A stretch of DNA of 64,000 bases. Source: Thermaerobacter sp. FW80. Its GTDB lineage: Bacteria; Bacillota; Sulfobacillia; Thermaerobacterales; Thermaerobacteraceae. Numbering within the stretch: position 1 is the stretch's first letter; each line of letters begins with the position of its first letter. The notes under the pieces were generated by a model. The model ran no database searches. It was not told the origin of the DNA and saw only the letters and a list, made by a program, of their open reading frames with translations. Below, piece after piece: positions 59,625-64,000 of this stretch. The stretch covers positions 781,245-845,244 of the forward strand of contig NZ_CP037895.1 of the NCBI RefSeq assembly GCF_004634385.1. Direction: 5' to 3'. A program made the position numbers and the translations under genes.

Positions 59625-60530
59625 TCAGACCTTGTCGTAGACCCGCTCCCCCAGGAGCCCCGTGGGCTTGAACAGCAGCACCGCGATCAGGATGAGGAAG
59701 GCCACGGCGTGCGTCAGCTCCGACCGGACCGAGGCGACGGCGACCTCGGCCAGGCCCATGATCAGGCCGCCCACCATGGCCCCGGGGATGTTGCCGATGC
59801 CGCCGAGCACCGCCGCCACGAAGGCCTTGAGGCCCGGCAAGATGCCCATGAAGGGATCGATGCGGGAGTAGGTGACGCCGACCAGCACGCCGGCGGCGGC
59901 GGCCAGGGCGGATCCGAGCATGAACGTGGCGGCGATGACGCGGTTCACATCGATCCCCATCAGCCGCGCGGCGTCCAGGTCGAAGGCCACCGCCCGCATC
60001 GCCTTGCCGATGCGGGTGCGCATCACCAGGTAGTGGAGGAAGGCCATCATCCCCAGGGCCACGGCCAGCGCCACCAGGAAGCGGACGTTCAGGAAGACGC
60101 CGCCCAGGTCGACCTGGTACGCGGGGATCAGGGCCGGGAAGGGGCGTGGGTTGGGCCCCGCGATGATCTGCATCAGGTTCTCCAGGAGCAGCGAGACGCC
60201 GATGGCGGTGGTCAGGGCCACCAGCCGTGGCTGGTTCCGCAGCGGCCGGTAGGCGACCCGCTCGATGAGCCCCCCCAACAAGGCGCACCCGACCATCGCG
60301 GCCAGGAGCCCGACGACGAAGAGGAGCAGCCCCTGACCCGTGCCGAGCCGCCCGCCGGCCACCGCGGCGGTGACCGCGAAGGCCAGGTAGGCGCCCACCA
60401 TGTAGACGTCGCCGTGGGCGAAGTTGATCATCTTCACCACGCCGTAGACCATCGTGTAGCCGACGGCGATGAGGGCGTAGACGGCCCCGAGCTGGATGCC
60501 GTTGATCAGCTGTTGGATCGCGATCTCCAC
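59625..60530 (-). CDS. livH: Branched-chain amino acid ABC transporter permease LivH
   Basis: 301 residues, about eight membrane helices. Starts (M)EIAIQQLINGIQLGAVYALI and continues AVGYTMVYGVVKMINFAHGD, the LivH signature; cytoplasmic loop RAVAFDLDAARLMGIDVNRV. GTG at 60528-60530 with GGGAGG upstream. Confidence 0.96.
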   Translation of the reverse strand: MEIAIQQLINGIQLGAVYALIAVGYTMVYGVVKMINFAHGDVYMVGAYLAFAVTAAVAGGRLGTGQGLLLFVVGLLAAMVGCALLGGLIERVAYRPLRNQPRLVALTTAIGVSLLLENLMQIIAGPNPRPFPALIPAYQVDLGGVFLNVRFLVALAVALGMMAFLHYLVMRTRIGKAMRAVAFDLDAARLMGIDVNRVIAATFMLGSALAAAAGVLVGVTYSRIDPFMGILPGLKAFVAAVLGGIGNIPGAMVGGLIMGLAEVAVASVRSELTHAVAFLILIAVLLFKPTGLLGERVYDKV

Positions 60531-60556
60531 CGTCGCCAACCCTCCCGACCCCCGGA

Positions 60557-60592
60557 AGGTGGGCGCCGCCCGAACCCGGGCGGCGCCCACCT
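60557..60592 (-). terminator. 16-bp hairpin between livK and livH
   Basis: Arms 60557-60572 and 60577-60592 pair perfectly. It probably reduces read-through or stabilises the livK mRNA so that the binding protein exceeds the permease, as in many ABC operons. Confidence 0.7.
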
Positions 60593-60663
60593 CCCTGGGC
60601 GGTCTCGCGTTGCCTCGGCCGACGCGGCCCGCGCTGGCGCGGGCCGGGTGAAGCCGCGCCCCC

Positions 60664-61872
60664 TCACTGGGGGGACACGGTGGTGACGTACTTGTGGCCG
60701 TCCTCCGTGGTCTGCAGCACCACCGCGTCCTTCACGGGGTTGTGGTTCTCGTCGAAGGTGATGGTCCCCGTGACCCCCTTGAAGCCCTGGGTCTGCTCGA
60801 GGGCGTCGCGGATCTGCTGCGGATCCGTGGGATCGCCGCCGCTGTCGATCACCCGCTGGATCGCGTCCAGCAGGAGATTCGCGGCGTCGTAGCCGAGGGC
60901 CGCCAGGGCGCTGGGATCGCTGCCGTACTCCTGGCGATAGGCCTCGACGAAGGCCTTCGACTCCGGGTTCTCCTGCTCGATGGAGTAGTGGTTCGAGAAG
61001 TAGCCGCCGAGGATCGCGTCGCCGCCCAGTTCGTACAGCTGGCTGTCATCCCAGCCGTCGGGGCCCAGCAGGGTCGCCTTCACCCCGACCTCCCGCGCCT
61101 GCTGGGCGATGAGGCCCACCGGGTTGTAGTAGTCGGGCAGGAAGAGCACGTCCGGATTGGCCGAGGCGATGCTGGTCAGCTGCGCCCGGAAGTCCTGGTC
61201 GCCGGTCTTGTAGCTCTCGACCTTGACCACGTTGCCGCCCAACTCCTTGAAGGCGGCCTCGAACGACTTGTACAGCCCCTCGCTGTACGGGTTCGCGAGG
61301 TCGTAGAGGATGGCGGCCGTGTCCGCCTGGAGCTGCTCGCGGGCGAACTTGGCCATGACCTCGCCCTGGAACGAGTCGTAGAAGCAGGCCCGGAAGATCC
61401 ATTGCTTGCCGGGCGTGAGCTGGTCCGCCGTGGAGGTGGGGGAGATCATGACCACGCCCTGCTCCTCCAGCACCTCGGACACCGGGATGGAGATGCGGGA
61501 GGAGACGGAACCGATCACGACCACCACCTGGTCCTCCGTCACCAGCTTCTGGACCCGGGCGACCGCCTCGGCCTCGTCGTTCTTGTCGTCCTCGGTGACC
61601 ACGTCGATGGTGTAGTTCCCCACCTGGTTGTTCTTCTGCTTGAAGGCGAGCATGGCGCCGTTGCGGGTCTGTTCGCCGAACTGGCTGATCTGCCCCGTAA
61701 GCGGCATCAGCAGCCCGACCTTGATGGTCCCGCCGCCACCGCCCCCGGCGCCCCCGCCGTCGCCGGAGCTGGGGGTTCCCCCGCCCCCGCCGCATGCCGC
61801 CAGAACCAGCGATGCCGCGGTCAGCGCGGCCAGCGCCGTCCGGCGGGCCCATGGCACGTGCCGTGCACCCAC
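60664..61872 (-). CDS. livK: Branched-chain amino acid ABC transporter substrate-binding lipoprotein
   Basis: 402 residues from the GTG at 61870-61872 (AGGGGGG 8 bases upstream). Lipoprotein signal (RRTALAALTAASLVLAACG, lipobox cysteine ~ residue 27). Gly/Ser linker, then a type I periplasmic-binding fold: IKVGLLMPLTGQISQFGEQT, VIGSVSSRISIPVSEVLEEQ, ILYDLANPYSEGLYKSFEAA. First gene of the liv operon. The exact amino acid or amide ligand is not determined. Confidence 0.95.
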   Translation of the reverse strand: MGARHVPWARRTALAALTAASLVLAACGGGGGTPSSGDGGGAGGGGGGTIKVGLLMPLTGQISQFGEQTRNGAMLAFKQKNNQVGNYTIDVVTEDDKNDEAEAVARVQKLVTEDQVVVVIGSVSSRISIPVSEVLEEQGVVMISPTSTADQLTPGKQWIFRACFYDSFQGEVMAKFAREQLQADTAAILYDLANPYSEGLYKSFEAAFKELGGNVVKVESYKTGDQDFRAQLTSIASANPDVLFLPDYYNPVGLIAQQAREVGVKATLLGPDGWDDSQLYELGGDAILGGYFSNHYSIEQENPESKAFVEAYRQEYGSDPSALAALGYDAANLLLDAIQRVIDSGGDPTDPQQIRDALEQTQGFKGVTGTITFDENHNPVKDAVVLQTTEDGHKYVTTVSPQ

Positions 61873-61999
61873 CCAACAATCCCCCCTGCGATGGAGTTTA
61901 AACGGGTGATTCAACGGAAAGGGGACGACTCCTCCCGATGCGCGGGGTTATTCGCAGGGGACCGGCTGGATGCTGCTGAATTCCGTCGACGGGCGTCGC

Positions 62000-62028
62000 T
62001 GAATACCTTTCGCGCCCGCAGCCATATA
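62000..62028 (+). promoter_or_regulatory. Forespore-type (sigma-F/G-like) promoter for yyaC
   Basis: TGAATA, 17 bases, CATATACT on the plus strand, about 95 bases before yyaC. TGAATA is the sigma-G/F -35 form and CATA a shared -10 start. YyaC is forespore-expressed in Bacillus, which supports the reading. The boxes also lie in an inverted repeat (CGCTGAATAC...TTCAGCG). Confidence 0.55.
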
Positions 62029-62128
62029 CTTCAGCGGCGTCCCTCACCGGGAAGGCGGACCCGCGGGATCGGCGTCGTCCCGGTCTTCCCCTCGGGGGAT
62101 GCCGGCGGCTGGCGGGAGGGAAGCCGGC

Positions 62129-63178
62129 GTGTCCCGACCTGATGCCCGGCCGGCTCGCCCGGGGCCGGCGCCGCCCCCGTTCCGGGCGGAGCTGCGGGTG
62201 CGAGCCGACGACCCGGACGGGTGGCGTCGCCTTGGCGACACCCTGGCCCGCTGGCTTGCCCAGCGGGGTGGTCGACGCGTAGCCGTGGTCTGTATCGGCA
62301 CCGACCGTTCCACCGGCGATGCCCTGGGACCCCTGGTGGGCACCCTCCTGGACAGGCATCGCCCACTGCCGCGGGAGGCGGTGGAGCTGCTCGGGACCCT
62401 GGACGAACCGGTCCACGCCGGCAACCTCGACCAGGCACTGGCCCGGTTGGCCGCCCTCGGTCCCGGAACGACGGTCTTGGCCATCGACGCCTGCCTCGGC
62501 CGGAGCGAGAACGTGGGGACCATCAGCGCGGGGCGCGGGGCATTGCAACCGGGCGCCGGGGTCAACAAGAGTCTGCCCGCGGTGGGCCACCTCTTCGTCA
62601 CGGGCACGGTCAACGTGGGCGGCTTCATGGAGTACTTCGTCCTGCAGAACACCCGCCTCGGCCTGGTCCTGCGCATGGCCGAGGCCATCGCCGCCGGCGT
62701 CGCCTGGGGGCTGCGGCTGTACCTCGGGCAGAGCCCCGAGAGCGACGGCGATCGCGGGACGGCCGGCCATCCCGGGGGTCTCCCGCCCGACGGAGCGCCG
62801 GCCGTGGGTGATGAGGGTGATCGGGGCCCCCTCAAGGAGTGGGCGGCGCGGGAGGGTCGTCGCCCCGCGGGTGCTCGGGGGATGGACGCTCTGCCGGCCG
62901 GGCCGCGGCCGCGTGCCCTGGCCGGCGCGGCGGCGGCCACCGTGGCTGCGGCCTCGCCCAGCAGGACCGAAGCCGGCCGCTGGCACCGGGGATCCGGCGA
63001 GGAGGACGATCCAGGCGGCATCGGGGCTCGCCGCACCGGGTCGGCGCCGACCGCGCCGGGGGCGCCGCCTGCCCTGGGCAGCCGCACGGGCTACGCCGTG
63101 GACGACGATCCGGCGGGACGGGGAGCGCCGTGGCTGCCGGAATCCTGCCGGTTGCGCCTGGGCCGGCTGTGGCGGTGA
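62129..63178 (+). CDS. yyaC: Sporulation protein YyaC (GPR-like peptidase fold)
   Basis: 349 residues from the GTG at 62129 (GGGAGGGA 7 bases upstream). Residues ~45-200 match YyaC/DUF1256: VVCIGTDRSTGDALGPLVGT, PVHAGNLDQAL, LAIDACLGR, GVNKSLPAVGHLFVTGTVNV and GGFMEYFVLQNTRLGLVLRM. The family is related to the spore protease GPR; its role in spores is poorly known. The last ~150 residues are low complexity and absent from the ~205-residue Bacillus protein. Confidence 0.9.
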   Translation: MSRPDARPARPGPAPPPFRAELRVRADDPDGWRRLGDTLARWLAQRGGRRVAVVCIGTDRSTGDALGPLVGTLLDRHRPLPREAVELLGTLDEPVHAGNLDQALARLAALGPGTTVLAIDACLGRSENVGTISAGRGALQPGAGVNKSLPAVGHLFVTGTVNVGGFMEYFVLQNTRLGLVLRMAEAIAAGVAWGLRLYLGQSPESDGDRGTAGHPGGLPPDGAPAVGDEGDRGPLKEWAAREGRRPAGARGMDALPAGPRPRALAGAAAATVAAASPSRTEAGRWHRGSGEEDDPGGIGARRTGSAPTAPGAPPALGSRTGYAVDDDPAGRGAPWLPESCRLRLGRLWR

Positions 63179-63184
63179 GGCGCC

Positions 63185-64000
63185 TCACCACCCTTCGCGG
63201 TCGCCCGGCGTCGGCGCCGGGGTGGCCTCGGGGGCGCCCGGCCGCATCGACGGTCCCGCGCCGACGCGGCCCTGGTCCGGGCCGTCGTCCGGCTCGACGG
63301 CCAGCCGGGCGGGGTGGGGCGCGGCCTCGGCCGACATAGCCGGCTGCGCCGGTTCCTCCGCCTCGCCTGGGCAGAGGGAGCGCTGCCGCCCGTCCCTCGC
63401 CGGTACCAGGACCACCATGCCGCCGGGGAAGTTGCAGTAGCGGACGGGGAGGTGGCCCACCGGTTCGCCGTCGGCGTGCACCGCCACGGGCTCCGGGCTG
63501 CGGATCGCCACGGTGCGGCCGCGCAGGCTCCTCACCCTGGGGTGGCGGACGTGGGTGCCGCGGAACACCCGTGGAAACACCAGGAGCGTCTCCAGCTTGC
63601 CCAGGTCGCCGATGAGGAGGACGTCGAAGCGCCCGTCGTCGGGGCAGGCGCCGGGCAGGATGTGCATCCCGCCGCCGTAATAGGGCGAGTTCCCCACGAC
63701 GGTCATCAGGGCGACGTGACGATGGGTGCGTCCGTCGATGTCGATCTCCATCGGCACGTTCCGGTATGCCCGCAGCGTTTGCAACATCGCCAGCACGTAG
63801 GGGACGGCGCCCCGCCCGGGGCCGCCGGACTGCGCCACGCGCCGCGCCACCTCCGCGTCGAAGCCGACCCCGCTGACGTTCACGAAGTAGCGGCCGCCCG
63901 CACCGGTCTCGAGGTAGCCGAGGTCCAGACGACGCCGCCGCCCCCGGGCGAGGAGGTCGGCCACCGCCCCCGGGCTGGCCACGATCTCGAGCCCGCGGGC
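63185..64000 (-). CDS. Diacylglycerol/lipid kinase family protein (5' end outside window)
   Basis: About 271 residues of the C-terminal part, open at position 64000. The lipid-kinase C-terminal beta-sandwich is clear: LDLGYLETGAGGRYFVNVSG, VGFDAEVARRVAQ, TVVGNSPYYGGGMHILPGAC, PDDGRFDVLLIGDL, then VHADGEPVGHLPVRYCNFPG. The N-terminal GGDGT motif is not in view. YegS/DgkB-type kinase. Ends in a ~60-residue disordered tail, six bases from convergent yyaC. Confidence 0.9.
   Translation of the reverse strand, partial: ARGLEIVASPGAVADLLARGRRRRLDLGYLETGAGGRYFVNVSGVGFDAEVARRVAQSGGPGRGAVPYVLAMLQTLRAYRNVPMEIDIDGRTHRHVALMTVVGNSPYYGGGMHILPGACPDDGRFDVLLIGDLGKLETLLVFPRVFRGTHVRHPRVRSLRGRTVAIRSPEPVAVHADGEPVGHLPVRYCNFPGGMVVLVPARDGRQRSLCPGEAEEPAQPAMSAEAAPHPARLAVEPDDGPDQGRVGAGPSMRPGAPEATPAPTPGDREGW

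Overview
The window is very GC-rich (a little over 70% G+C by eye) and is core chromosome of a spore-forming Firmicute. Gram-positive markers are a Cys T-box, a CtsR heat-shock operon with its heptad operator, DisA, SigH, a YyaC-type sporulation protein and sigma-A promoters of TTGACA/TATAAT type. The GC content, the IspDF fusion, the pyruvoyl-dependent arginine decarboxylase and the protein sequences suggest a thermophilic, high-GC clostridial lineage close to Thermaerobacter. The genus is inference; the phylum is well supported. Most genes are on the minus strand and follow the gene order found near oriC in Bacillus.

Layout. 1-1.8 kb: 3' truncated tuf preceded by a Thr-Tyr-fMet-Thr tRNA cluster. 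1.9-6.5 kb: sigH, rlmB, cysS and cysE, the last two behind a cysteine T-box. 6.6-11.7 kb: RlpA-like protein, ispDF fusion, PIN/TRAM protein, CarD. 11.9-12.3 kb: a plus-strand conserved protein. 13-15.4 kb: cysH and disA. 15.6-22.1 kb: radA, clpC, mcsB, mcsA and ctsR under CtsR control. 22.3-32.9 kb: accessory stretch with a membrane-anchored amidohydrolase, CutA, an Lrp regulator next to a 4-aminobutyrate-type aminotransferase, a Crp/Fnr regulator, a SWIM zinc-finger protein and a Yip1-like membrane protein. 32.9-39.8 kb: a likely operon for polyamine synthesis (pyruvoyl ADC, speE, speB) continuing into argS, pyrG and sppA. 40-42.6 kb: class A PBP. 42.7-50.4 kb: rlmH, a ClpX-type zinc finger, HtrA, a gluzincin, an M23 peptidase, tRNA-Thr, a membrane protein, tRNA-Asp. 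50.4-56.5 kb: purA, dnaB, rplI, a MazG-like gene, rpsR, ssb, rpsF, DUF951, CvpA. 56.6-61.9 kb: a complete branched-chain amino acid ABC transporter (livFGMHK). 62-64 kb: yyaC and a truncated lipid kinase.

How the genes work together: cysE, cysS and cysH serve cysteine supply and charging, with a T-box sensing uncharged tRNA-Cys. CtsR, McsA, McsB and ClpC form the arginine-phosphorylation protein-quality system. DisA makes c-di-AMP, but its usual hydrolase neighbour GdpP is not at its usual site by rplI. The three polyamine genes turn arginine into spermidine precursors.

The most unusual content is not a gene cluster but DNA-level structure. A 12-mer, GGACGAACCGGC, recurs on both strands and in all three reading frames, mainly in disordered protein segments and spacers. 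Long perfect hairpins or palindromes lie in spacers, and one lies inside the ispDF coding sequence. Decayed tandem copies of gene 3' ends follow the stop codons of cysH, ispDF and rlmH.
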